In this document: piece after piece, positions 54,887-64,000 of the stretch
How the letters are laid out: each line of letters starts with the position of its first letter
Position numbering within the stretch: the first letter of the stretch is position 1
Source of the DNA: Sphingobium cloacae
GTDB taxonomy: Bacteria > Pseudomonadota > Alphaproteobacteria > Sphingomonadales > Sphingomonadaceae
Reading direction: 5' to 3'
DNA: 64,000 nucleotides
Assembly: GCF_002355855.1 (NCBI RefSeq)
Contig: NZ_AP017655.1
Coordinates: 806,001-870,000, forward strand
The notes under the pieces: model-generated
Database searches by the model: none
Seen by the model: only the letters and a program-made list of their open reading frames with translations
What the model was told of the DNA's origin: nothing
Made by a program: the position numbers and the translations under genes

Positions 54887-56140
54887 TCAAAGTCCCAGAA
54901 ACGTGCCGATAGCCTCGGCGCCTCTCACGCTCGCTCCGCGCCAATCGCCGAAAGCGTTGTCGACGGCGGCTTCCTGATCCTCGATCCGTCCGGGATGTTC
55001 CATGACGGCCTGATGGATGGTGTCGAGAATATTATCGGCATCGGTCGCCACCGATCCCAGCCGCCATCCCGCATAACGGGGATCGTCAGCCCAATGCACC
55101 TGATGACTGTTCAGAAAGGCAACTGGCCGGGGCTCATGCAGGAACTCATAAAGCTGGCTGGATACGTCGCCCAGATATATGTCGGATGCCAACACATAGC
55201 TCATGTCAACCATCTTGCGCGAATGAAAGTCTATGATGATCCGACCGGGCACGGCCAATGCATGCCATTCAGCCATTTCATGAGCCGTCATCCCTTCGCT
55301 GATGCGAATATGGGGCGCCACGATCAGATTATAGTGATCCTGACCGGCAAATATCTCGATCAACCTTTGCGCGTCCCGCCAGGATGAAATTTTCGGATCG
55401 AAATGTGGGTTATAGAGAACAACCGGTCGCCGCCCATCGGCGAAGAGACGCGGATATTCTTTCCTCCGGGTTCGGGCGAGATAGTCGAGCTTGACATAGC
55501 CGCATTGGCGCAAGCGGCTTCGGTCTATATTCTGCTCCCGGACCGCGCGATCGACATCCTTTTTCCCCGGCACGACAATGAGGTCGAATGCTTTGAGCCG
55601 GTGTTCAGACCGAGGTGCCCGGTCCCCCGCGCCATGACGAAAATGGATGAGACTGGCATCGGCCATCCCCATTTTCCGAAGTTTGGTGGAGGTGCGCTCC
55701 GGAACCACAACGGCGCGGGCATTGTGGTGGCGCCGCGCGATCCTGTATAATAGCGGCAGTTTCTCGATAGCGGGCCGACGGAACCAGCGTCCTACCGTCC
55801 TGCTCCATGTGGGTGGCGGCGATGGCGCGATCTTCATCCCCTCCGCGCGCATGGAACGACGGACCTCGGTCAACATCTGGCCCGTTTCACGGTCGCGGTG
55901 CAGGCAAGTCACCTGAACGTCCGGATAAAGCCGCGCCGTGGCCGCGGCAACGGGGGCTAGGTGCAGGACCTGATGCACGCCACCGATGAACAGGAAGAGA
56001 ATCTCGTTATCGCGGCGCCCATCTTGCCGATACGCACGCTGGCTGCTGCGGCTTGAATGAGGGGGAATGTCATGTTTCATTCTCAAATAACGAACGACTG
56101 CCCTTTTCGCGGCAGCCCGGACACCTTCCTTTCTTCCCAT
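54887..56140 (-). CDS. TagB/SpsB-like glycan or polyol-phosphate transferase
   Basis: A 417-residue protein resembling CDP-glycerol glycerophosphotransferase/SpsB-type glycan enzymes: FLFIGGVHQVLHLAPVA at the N-terminal fold, then the C-terminal nucleotide-sugar region RPVVLYNPHFDPKISSW, NLIVAPHIRIS and YVLASDIYLGDVSSQLYEFL. No signal peptide; probably cytoplasmic or membrane-associated. It lies just beyond tRNA-Ile2 from a polysaccharide deacetylase, both on the minus strand, suggesting surface-glycan work. Start ATG 56140 is weakly supported; ATG 56080 (MKHDIPPHS) is an alternative. Donor unknown. Confidence 0.7.
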   Translation of the reverse strand: MGRKEGVRAAAKRAVVRYLRMKHDIPPHSSRSSQRAYRQDGRRDNEILFLFIGGVHQVLHLAPVAAATARLYPDVQVTCLHRDRETGQMLTEVRRSMRAEGMKIAPSPPPTWSRTVGRWFRRPAIEKLPLLYRIARRHHNARAVVVPERTSTKLRKMGMADASLIHFRHGAGDRAPRSEHRLKAFDLIVVPGKKDVDRAVREQNIDRSRLRQCGYVKLDYLARTRRKEYPRLFADGRRPVVLYNPHFDPKISSWRDAQRLIEIFAGQDHYNLIVAPHIRISEGMTAHEMAEWHALAVPGRIIIDFHSRKMVDMSYVLASDIYLGDVSSQLYEFLHEPRPVAFLNSHQVHWADDPRYAGWRLGSVATDADNILDTIHQAVMEHPGRIEDQEAAVDNAFGDWRGASVRGAEAIGTFLGL

Positions 56141-56303
56141 GTCTACGCATGACGGAGGTGGAAAATTCCCTTTGCCGGTGAACGGCGCCTAAAATTACGA
56201 CCGCCGCCGCCAAATCTTGCGGGGTAAGGCCCATCCTATTCCGCGCAACGGCAGCGAACGGCTGACGCTGGACCGGAAGTTGGGGGAAGGATTTGGAGAT
56301 AGA

Positions 56304-56379
56304 TGGTGGGCCCGGCAGGACTCGAACCCGCAACCTAGCCGTTATGAGCGGCCAGCTCTAACCATTGAGCTACAGGCCC
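56304..56379 (-). tRNA. tRNA-Ile2(CAT)
   Basis: A 76-base tRNA with CCA: acceptor GGGCCTG/CGGGCCC (one T-G), D-arm TAGCTCAATGGTTAGAGC, anticodon stem GGCCG/CGGCT with loop CTCATAA (anticodon CAT), T-arm GCGGGTTCGAGTCCTGC. The body resembles tRNA-Ile2, whose C34 is changed to lysidine to read AUA, rather than initiator or elongator tRNA-Met. Confidence 0.88.
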
Positions 56380-56404
56380 CACCTGAAGCGGGCGATAAGG
56401 GGCA

Positions 56405-57442
56405 TCAGGCCGCTTTGCAAGCCCGCCCGCTCGTTGAAACGCTTCGCACCAATTCATCCAGCCGCACGTGGCGGACGCCACGGCGAGACAGATGGTCGAG
56501 CACGATGTCCCACCATCTGTAGAAGGCATCCATATCCTTCGCGTTCCGGACGTAGGGCGTGTGGCCGGGCTCCAGTGTCGGGGAATGAAAGCTGAAGTTC
56601 AGAACCGGCACCCCTTCATCGATCAAGGCGTCGATCGCCATCAGGGCCGCGGTCACGGGCACCCCTTCGGGCGTCAGCGGAATCCGGCTGAGCAAGCCGC
56701 CGCGCGAGAACACGGCTGAAAGCGGCCCCATGGCTTGCGATGCCCGGTAAAGGCGTTCCCCTCCCCCTCTCAGCAGGCCGATAAAGGCGGTCGACAGGGG
56801 CAGTTCGATCAATGTCCTGTCAGGACCAGCCCAATAGGGATGCACGGGCAAGCCCTGAAAATCAGGTCCATATTGGGCACTGTAGTCGAACCTGCTCCGA
56901 ACCGAGCTATCGACGATGAAACCGGCTTCTTCCAGCAGACGGGCGGTGTTGCTGCCCACGCCGTAACGGCCCGCCCGATAGGCGATGGGTCTTTCCCCGA
57001 AACGCGCGGCTATCCTTTGGCACAGGGCTTCGAGCTTCGCCTGCTCCACCGCTTCGGGCAGCGATCCGGCATAGCTGTTCGCGTCCGATACCTCCTCCAC
57101 ATGGGGCGGGTTGACCCATGGATGCAGGTGAGCGCCGATGTCCGCAGCCCGATCGGAGACCCATTGTCCCATCATCGCGGCGGCCCGATCATCATCGATC
57201 ACGGGATAATCCGTCACATAGATCGGCTGTATCCCCGCCGCCGCGAAATAGGCCTGGCCACGCGCCATGCCTTTCCATGCAGACACGCGGTGCCCCGTGC
57301 GGCTGAAAGGCGCGTTCCAGTCAAATTCCTCTTCCGTATCGACGAAAAGCATGAAACGCGTACCGAAATCGGCATTGAGCGAAATCATGTCTTCCGGCCG
57401 AGGGGGAAGCAGCAGATTGCCATCATGGGAAGCCATGGTCAT
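56405..57442 (-). CDS. Polysaccharide deacetylase-family protein
   Basis: A 345-residue carbohydrate-esterase-4-like protein. FMLFVDTEEEFDW holds the catalytic and metal Asp pair, DIGAHLHPWVNPPH the metal His pair (HxxxxH-like), and PIAYRAGRYGVG the third motif. NFSFHSPTLEPGHTPY is the C-terminal His motif. No signal peptide, so an intracellular or atypical role is possible. It may be co-transcribed through tRNA-Ile2 with the TagB-like gene. Start ATG 57442. Confidence 0.85.
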   Translation of the reverse strand: MTMASHDGNLLLPPRPEDMISLNADFGTRFMLFVDTEEEFDWNAPFSRTGHRVSAWKGMARGQAYFAAAGIQPIYVTDYPVIDDDRAAAMMGQWVSDRAADIGAHLHPWVNPPHVEEVSDANSYAGSLPEAVEQAKLEALCQRIAARFGERPIAYRAGRYGVGSNTARLLEEAGFIVDSSVRSRFDYSAQYGPDFQGLPVHPYWAGPDRTLIELPLSTAFIGLLRGGGERLYRASQAMGPLSAVFSRGGLLSRIPLTPEGVPVTAALMAIDALIDEGVPVLNFSFHSPTLEPGHTPYVRNAKDMDAFYRWWDIVLDHLSRRGVRHVRLDELVRSVSTSGRACKAA

Positions 57443-57484
57443 AGCCCCCTTCTATCGCGCAATGGTTGCGATAGGGTTTCGCCG

Positions 57485-59182
57485 CTACCCCTGTTCGGCC
57501 TGCCCTTCGGTCTGGAGGAGTGCAGGCACCGACAGGAGAATCCGTTCCGATTCGATTTCCAGCGCGGCGCCGCATCCCGCCGCAAGGCTGCGGATCAATC
57601 GAAGCGAAAAACCAAGGCCGAGCAATGGGCCATCTGCCCAATCTCCCTCCGCCGTATAGCCGGGATCCAGCAGTTCCTTCTCCTCCATGCCCCTCAGCGA
57701 GGAAGGCCGGTTGAAGACCAGCATTACACGCCCCGCTCCGCCATCGGGCTGAAACCAGCAGGAACCTGTCAAGTTGTCCCCCGGCGGCGTGACGGAAACC
57801 AAGGTCCGCAGGAGATGCTGCACCATCCTCTCCGCCTGGACCGGATCGATCCGAACCGCGGGAAGGCCGGGCGACATGCGAATGTCGACGCGAGAACCGG
57901 CTTCCCGAGTTTGATCGGAAAAACGCGCCACCACCTGCGTGATCAACAGCGCGGGGTCGACCGCGTGGGGCGTGATCGGCCCGTCGCCCTGGTGCGCCTT
58001 GGCAGCCAAATCGAGTTCATCGAACGCGGCCAGGAGATGCCGGGCATCGACGGCGATCTTGCCTGCCATGTCGCGATAATGGGGACCGGCGGCTCCGAAA
58101 AGCTCCTGCTCGATGATCTCCGCAAAGCCAAGGATAGCATTGAGCGGCGTCCGCAGTTCATGAACGAGCTGACGCAAGGAGTCGGCCGGGAATCCCGCGA
58201 CCGAAGCCGATGCCGCATCAGATGGAATCGCGACCTCATGGATATAGGGGCGGCGCGCCTGCCCCCGATAGCCCTGAAACCGCCCCGACCGGGGATCGAA
58301 AAAGGGTGTGGCCGACATCCGCCATTCCCCCGCAAGCGCGCCACCGACGATCTGATACCGACCATGGCGAAACCCGCTGCGCCGTGCGAATGCACCGGCC
58401 ACATGCCCATCAGGGCCACTGCCGCCGTCCAGCGCCGCTTCGTTCAGCGAAAGGCCGATGAGCGCAGCGCGAGGTTTTTGATCCACCCATATGATCGCAC
58501 CATGGGCATCGGTTTCGAACGCGAAGGAGCGTATCGTGGTTTCGGGGGATTGCCGCGGCTCCTCCGGCGGAGCGGAATGGCGCTTGGTCCTTGTGAACCG
58601 CTGGATCCGGTCGACCAGATTGCGAATCTGGCTTTTGCCCTCGGCCGGATGTGCATCCTCATCGGGAGATGCTTTGCCAAGGGCCATGTCCGGCGTCAGC
58701 AGCATGGCCTCCGCCGGGAAGGCGTCGTCCCGTTCCGTGGTGAGCACCAGGTCAGCCGGCCCAAAGGCTTCCAAGGCTCGGCGCGTTTCCGGGCCGATGT
58801 CCCGGCGTCCGCGCAGAACGCCGCGCGCCGTAGGGGTGAGGCGTGACAGCAGGGAGGCCCAACCGTCATCCGAAAGCCGCGCGCGGGCAATGGCCGCCGC
58901 GGCGATCGAAGGCCGGTCATGGGCGAAAAATTCCACCAAGGCAGGCGAGGAAAGCCGCGATCCCAGTTCCACCACCGTCGCGATACGTTGCGCTTCGGAC
59001 AATTGGGTGCGTAGATTCGTCAGCCGGTCGAGCAGCGCGGCCCGGTCTTCCCCGGACATGGGACGCTCGGCCCGATCGTGCTGGGCCAGCAGATCCACGC
59101 ATTGGCGCCAGAGCGTCACCGCTCCTGGACCGCTTCTGCTTTCAGCGGACAGCACCGTCTGCATGACATCGTTGAAACGCAC
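57485..59182 (-). CDS. Histidine-kinase-like protein with degenerate ATP-binding domain
   Basis: A 565-residue cytoplasmic protein. An alpha-helical N-terminal part (about 1-140), a PAS-like segment (about 215-310) and a DHp domain with an intact H-box (LRQLVHELRTPLNAILGF, His341) are visible. The CA domain has lost key residues: the N-box is MVQHLLRTLVSV with no Asn, and the DxGxG position reads VFNRPSSL; only the G2-like GLGFSL remains. It may be a histidine phosphotransferase or pseudokinase. Start GTG 59182 behind GAGGG; the longer upstream frame overlaps the divergent Lrp gene. Confidence 0.82.
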   Translation of the reverse strand: MRFNDVMQTVLSAESRSGPGAVTLWRQCVDLLAQHDRAERPMSGEDRAALLDRLTNLRTQLSEAQRIATVVELGSRLSSPALVEFFAHDRPSIAAAAIARARLSDDGWASLLSRLTPTARGVLRGRRDIGPETRRALEAFGPADLVLTTERDDAFPAEAMLLTPDMALGKASPDEDAHPAEGKSQIRNLVDRIQRFTRTKRHSAPPEEPRQSPETTIRSFAFETDAHGAIIWVDQKPRAALIGLSLNEAALDGGSGPDGHVAGAFARRSGFRHGRYQIVGGALAGEWRMSATPFFDPRSGRFQGYRGQARRPYIHEVAIPSDAASASVAGFPADSLRQLVHELRTPLNAILGFAEIIEQELFGAAGPHYRDMAGKIAVDARHLLAAFDELDLAAKAHQGDGPITPHAVDPALLITQVVARFSDQTREAGSRVDIRMSPGLPAVRIDPVQAERMVQHLLRTLVSVTPPGDNLTGSCWFQPDGGAGRVMLVFNRPSSLRGMEEKELLDPGYTAEGDWADGPLLGLGFSLRLIRSLAAGCGAALEIESERILLSVPALLQTEGQAEQG

Positions 59183-59374
59183 CCGAACCCTCTTTCGCAC
59201 GGCCAGCGTCAAAAAATGCGACCATCTGTTTGATCCATGGATAAGCCCTCCACGAGCCAAACGAAAGGGGGTCGAACGCCTTTCAGAACCATCGTAGCAT
59301 TGTGGGACAATTGCATTGTCCTGAAACATTATTATGATGGCGCGCAAGAACCATGTAAGGAAATAATCAGGATA

Positions 59375-59848
59375 ATGGCGAGCCCGAATATCGACGACAT
59401 CGATCTGCAAATTCTGGGGGAATTGCAGAGGGAGGGCAGGATGACCAATGTCGAACTCGCCCGGAAAGTGGGACTGACCGCGCCTCCCTGCCTGCGCCGC
59501 GTGCGTGCGCTGGAGGAAGCGGGGGCCATTACCTCCTATCATGCGGTCGTCGACCCGGCGATGCTCGGCTATATGATCACCGTTTTCGCGATGGTGAGCC
59601 TGCGCAGTCAGGCAGAAGCCGACCTGAAGGCCTTCGAGGATCATATCGCGACCCTGCCCGAAGTGCGCGAATGTCATATGCTGAACGGAGAAATCGACTT
59701 CATTCTCAAGGTCGTGGCGAAAGACCTTCAGAGCTTTCAGCAATTCCTTACGTCGAAACTGACGCCCGCCCCCAATGTGGTGAGCGTGAAAACCTCGCTC
59801 ACCATCCGGACCGCCAAGAACCTGCCGGGCGTTCCCCTGCCCGTTTAG
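59375..59848 (+). CDS. Lrp/AsnC-family transcriptional regulator
   Basis: A 157-residue regulator. An N-terminal HTH (IDLQILGELQREGRMTNVEL, then CLRRVRALEEAGAI) and a C-terminal RAM/ligand domain (HMLNGEIDFILKVVAKDLQS) are standard for this family, which binds amino acids. ATG 59375 follows AGGA. It is divergent from the kinase-like gene, with 192 bases between that include a possible shared operator. Confidence 0.94.
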   Translation: MASPNIDDIDLQILGELQREGRMTNVELARKVGLTAPPCLRRVRALEEAGAITSYHAVVDPAMLGYMITVFAMVSLRSQAEADLKAFEDHIATLPEVRECHMLNGEIDFILKVVAKDLQSFQQFLTSKLTPAPNVVSVKTSLTIRTAKNLPGVPLPV

Positions 59849-59909
59849 GGTAGGGGCCGCCCTGTTCAGGTTCCTTCGAAGGCAGCGCAGGCAGGATTCC
59901 GGGCGGAGT

Positions 59910-61184
59910 TCAACTGCTGGTCGAGGAGGCAGGTACCGTGGGGTTCTGCGCCGTTTTCTGATTTTGCTCCTCGATCCAGATGGACCAGAAGCCTGCCACA
60001 TTGCTCCAATTGCCCTTCACGTTCGCAAGGGCCGTCTTGGCGCCGGCCAGATCGCCCGACCGTGCCAGGGCGATGCCCAGCCGCGCATTGGCCTGATCGT
60101 CGTTGATTCCGCCTTTGGTCAGGGCAAGCTTGTACAGTTCAGCCGCCTTGGGATATTGCGCGAGGGAGAAATAGGTATCCGCCGCAGCCAGGGCCGATGT
60201 GCCGTTGCTTGCCGACGAGGCCTTCTTCACGACCGCTGGCAATCCGGCCATTTCCTTTGTCGCCTTGGGCGTGGCGGATTTCAGCAACTGCGCGGTGACG
60301 GTCTGGGACGGCATCAGCTTGCCGGCTGAGCGTCCCGCCTCGATGATCGCCTTGGTTTCGGCTGGATAGCCCGCCTTATCGGCAAGCTGCGCATAGGCCT
60401 GATAATCGCGCTCGCTCGCCATGGAGCCACTGGCGGCCTGCAAACGGTAAAGATCGAGCTGAATCTGCGGATCGAGCGCCACCGCGGGCAGATAATTGCT
60501 CAGCGCCGAACGCCAGTCACGCGTGCTGCCGTAAAGGCTTAGCCTTTCCCTGTAGAGCGCTCCCAGATCGGCCCAGTTCCCGGCCTGATAGGCCAGCGAA
60601 ATGGCGCGGTCGAACCAGGCGGCGGGAATCTTCTCGCCCGACGCCCGCTTGCGCGTCATGGCTTCCTGGACGAAAGGCCAGGCTTCCTTGGGCTTGTTCT
60701 TGCGCAGATAGATGTCCGCCCTCAACAGGCTGGCGTCGATATTGTCATAACCGAGCGTCCGCGCATAGTCGAGTTGTGCCAGGGCATCGTCATAATTGCC
60801 GACGACATAGGAAAGATAGCCCGCCACATAGCGTAGCCGGGGCGCATCCGCCTTGGGAACCGAACTGGTCTTGAACATGTCCGTCAGCGCAAGCCGTTCG
60901 GCCTGTGTATTCTGACGCTGGACGGCGAGCTGGAACCGCAATCCGGCCGCCGCATAAGCCTCGAAATCGGTGGCGGGCGTCAGCGCGGAAATCCGCGCGC
61001 TGGCCGTAGCCGCGTCTCCGGATTTCAATGCCGCCTGAGCCGCCTGCACATTGGTACGGAAGCTTTCCGACATCTCGACGACGGGACCGCCACTATCCTT
61101 CTTCTTGGCCGAAGCGGGCGTCACCAGCATGGCCGCGCTCAAGGAAGCGGCCAAGATATAAGCAAATTTCAGATTCTTCCGCAT
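59910..61184 (-). CDS. Exported TPR-like repeat protein, paralog A
   Basis: A 424-residue periplasmic protein. A signal peptide (about 1-26, ends PASA) is followed by helical tetratricopeptide-like repeats; Ala-rich helix pairs recur, for example NYDDALAQLDYARTLGYDNI and YPKAAELYKLALTKGGINDD. The last repeat (about 330-395) is closely similar to the end of the next gene at 61268-62536, so the two are tandem paralogs, separated by 83 bases on the same strand. Function unknown; TPR proteins scaffold envelope complexes. Confidence 0.8.
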   Translation of the reverse strand: MRKNLKFAYILAASLSAAMLVTPASAKKKDSGGPVVEMSESFRTNVQAAQAALKSGDAATASARISALTPATDFEAYAAAGLRFQLAVQRQNTQAERLALTDMFKTSSVPKADAPRLRYVAGYLSYVVGNYDDALAQLDYARTLGYDNIDASLLRADIYLRKNKPKEAWPFVQEAMTRKRASGEKIPAAWFDRAISLAYQAGNWADLGALYRERLSLYGSTRDWRSALSNYLPAVALDPQIQLDLYRLQAASGSMASERDYQAYAQLADKAGYPAETKAIIEAGRSAGKLMPSQTVTAQLLKSATPKATKEMAGLPAVVKKASSASNGTSALAAADTYFSLAQYPKAAELYKLALTKGGINDDQANARLGIALARSGDLAGAKTALANVKGNWSNVAGFWSIWIEEQNQKTAQNPTVPASSTSS

Positions 61185-61267
61185 GGCCGTTCCGGCCTCC
61201 CCCTCGATTGAATACAGCCTGGCAATGGAACGAGGGCCGAAAGGATCGGCCCTCGTCCGACGTCAGG

Positions 61268-62536
61268 TCAAGCGCCCTTGCTGGCCAGATAGGACAGCCA
61301 AAGCCCAGCGATGGATTTTCGCGAACCGCCCTGCACGGCCTGGAACGCCGTCTTTGCAGAAGCGGTGTCGCCCGCCAGCGTCTTGGCGATGCCCAGACGC
61401 GTGTTCACCTCGTCCGCGTCGACGCCGCCCTTCTGCTTGGCGAGTTCGAACATCGTGGCCGCCTTGGCATAATCGCCATAGCCCAGATAGGCGTCGGCGG
61501 TCGCGGCCGCGATCTTGCCGTTGGCCGCCTTGCGCGCATCGGCCTCGGCCGAAGCCAACGACCCCTTGTCGCTGGCGATCCGGGAAACGGCCTGCTGGTA
61601 GAGGTCGCCCCCCTGCGAGGCGTTCAATACGCCCTTGGAGCGGCCGGCGTCGATGGCCGACTTCACCTCGCCGTAAATACCGGTCTTGGAAGCCATTTCC
61701 GCATATTCGGTGAAATCGCCCGCGACCAACAGGCCACCCGAGGCGGCCATCAGGCGCAGCACGTCCAGATTTTCGCGATTGGTGATGTTGGGGTTGGATT
61801 GCTGGAACAGGCGGACCAGCGTACGCAAATTCTCGCCACTGGGCGCGGCTTCATAAGCCTGCTTGGCCCAATCCGTCACTTCCGGCAGCTTGGCCGCCGC
61901 GGCGCGGCCGACGCCGATCTGATACCATTGGGCGGGGGGCTGCTGCCCGGCGGCCTTGCTCGCGTCGATCGCAGCCTTAAGAGCGGCCAATCCCTGCTGA
62001 TTGAAGCCGCGAGCCGGTTCGGCGGAAGGATTGGTTGTCCCAGCCTTGCCGAAATAGGCCTGCGCCAGCGTCACATTCACCATTTCGGGCTTGTAGCCCG
62101 CTTGAGCGGCGGTCTGCGCACGCTGGATCGCCAGATCGTAATTCTTTGCTTCCAGCGCTCCTTCCGCGGCGATGGCGTTGAACTGTCCGGCCTGTTCCGG
62201 TGGCGTCAGGCCGCTATCGAGCATCTGCGTCAGAGCCTCGCTCTGCAACGCCTGATCCTTCGAAGCGATGGATGCGTTCAGCTTGATCGCGCCGATCTGA
62301 TATTTGTCGTCGTTCGACTTCGCTTTGCTGTCCGCCTCCGCCAGCGCGGCCTTGGCGGCGGCGAAATCCTGCTTATCCGTAGCCGCCTGCGCGACCTGGA
62401 GAGCCTTGAGCACATCAGGCGACACGTTGAGCTTGGGGGCGCTCGCCTTCTTGTCCTTCGCCAGAGCGGGAGCCGACACGGCACCGCCGGTCAACGCCAA
62501 TGCAAGCGCGAGCGCCAGCGGGGTTACGAAACGCAT
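61268..62536 (-). CDS. Exported TPR-like repeat protein, paralog B
   Basis: A 422-residue exported protein. The signal (MRFVTPLALALALALTGG, cleavage after ALA) precedes helix-pair repeats. The C-terminal stretch DYAKAATMFELAKQKGGVDA, then EVNTRLGIAKTLAGDTASAK, mirrors paralog A. ATG 62536 has AAGGAG nine bases upstream; ATG 62545 directly after AAGGAG is too close. Divergent from gyrA, with 267 bases between. Gene order B then A suggests one operon made by duplication. Confidence 0.8.
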   Translation of the reverse strand: MRFVTPLALALALALTGGAVSAPALAKDKKASAPKLNVSPDVLKALQVAQAATDKQDFAAAKAALAEADSKAKSNDDKYQIGAIKLNASIASKDQALQSEALTQMLDSGLTPPEQAGQFNAIAAEGALEAKNYDLAIQRAQTAAQAGYKPEMVNVTLAQAYFGKAGTTNPSAEPARGFNQQGLAALKAAIDASKAAGQQPPAQWYQIGVGRAAAAKLPEVTDWAKQAYEAAPSGENLRTLVRLFQQSNPNITNRENLDVLRLMAASGGLLVAGDFTEYAEMASKTGIYGEVKSAIDAGRSKGVLNASQGGDLYQQAVSRIASDKGSLASAEADARKAANGKIAAATADAYLGYGDYAKAATMFELAKQKGGVDADEVNTRLGIAKTLAGDTASAKTAFQAVQGGSRKSIAGLWLSYLASKGA

Positions 62537-62803
62537 GATCCTCATCTCCTTTTCGCCTGAAGGGGGTCAGGCGACCTACCATGTTGTGCGCCGAATAGGG
62601 GATGGCGCGTGAACAGGCTTTGAACAAGCCTATATCTGCGGATTTTGCAACTGTCATGCGCCCGACTTCGTTCCCTTTTTCCGATCGCCGCACGAAATTC
62701 CGCGCTTTCCCGCCCGTATATCGAACGGCCCGAGGGGTGACAGATTTGTTTCGCTCCGCTAGTGCAGGCGCAACCATATTCACCCGCCAAAAAGAGAGTC
62801 GCC

Positions 62804-64000
<1,197 letters not shown>

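Noticed and set aside
59183..60001. Longer N-terminus for the histidine-kinase-like protein
   Set aside because: The extension is antisense to the Lrp/AsnC gene, and GTG 59182 has a GAGGG ribosome site.

Overview
The window is about 64 kb of high-GC alphaproteobacterial chromosome. The sphingomonad-like gene set and order (hslVU, M2 dipeptidase, YqgE, ahcY-divL-tsaE-amgK-murU-addBA-trxA, argJ, secA, dacC-tmk-holB-metG-tatD, gyrA) suggest Sphingomonadaceae, close to Sphingobium or Sphingomonas. This placement is inferred from protein content and is not a database result. Most of the window is ordinary, densely packed housekeeping DNA with many 4-base ATGA or GTGA gene overlaps.

Region 1 (1-1118) holds the 5' end of a thymidylate-kinase-like gene that runs off the left edge. 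Region 2 (1119-14310) is a 13.2-kb integrative element in the 3' half of a tRNA-Val(CAC) gene, bounded by a perfect 48-bp direct repeat. It carries a tyrosine integrase, an AlpA-like small DNA-binding protein, a probable single-subunit polymerase-like replication protein, an exported protein, a membrane protein, an XRE regulator, a small lipoprotein and an AlbA_2/Schlafen-type regulator. Three insertion sequences have landed in it and their exact ends can be read. An IS1380-family copy (3525-5170, TSD TTAG) splits the polymerase-like gene. An IS21-family copy (8583-10929, TSD CGAGC) separates the lipoprotein signal peptide from its mature part. An IS256-family copy (11031-12361, TSD ATTCGGAC) sits in the stop codon of the AlbA_2 gene. 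Removing the three ISs and one TSD copy each leaves an ancestral element of about 7.85 kb with all three reading frames restored.

Region 3 (14264-25110) starts at the intact tRNA-Val and holds an entericidin-type lipoprotein, hslVU, an alpha/beta hydrolase, an M2 peptidyl-dipeptidase, a diguanylate cyclase, AMP nucleosidase, a peroxiredoxin, YqgE and ahcY with a structured leader. Region 4 (25281-41487) links cell-cycle signalling (divL, with Tyr in place of the phosphoacceptor His), tRNA modification (tsaE), cell-wall sugar recycling (amgK-murU), double-strand-break repair (addBA) and trxA. An inositol-monophosphatase-family gene and argJ follow on the minus strand, then secA.

Region 5 (41488-43016) has a GNAT acetyltransferase, tRNA-Ser(TGA) and a tRNA-Ser remnant. 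Region 6 (43017-52002) has a lytic transglycosylase and a long co-directional run, dacC-tmk-holB-metG-tatD-MBL-retropepsin-MFS. Region 7 (52302-64000) has ettA, an Asn/Ala-rich lipoprotein with a strong terminator, tRNA-Pro, a TagB/SpsB-like glycan transferase, tRNA-Ile2(CAT) and a polysaccharide deacetylase. It ends with a histidine kinase whose ATP-binding domain is degenerate, an Lrp/AsnC regulator, two tandem paralogous TPR-like exported proteins and the first 399 codons of gyrA.

The most interesting locus is the small integrative element. Its IS-interrupted replication gene has family A polymerase/T7 RNA polymerase-like motifs A, B and C in a protein of only 465 residues.
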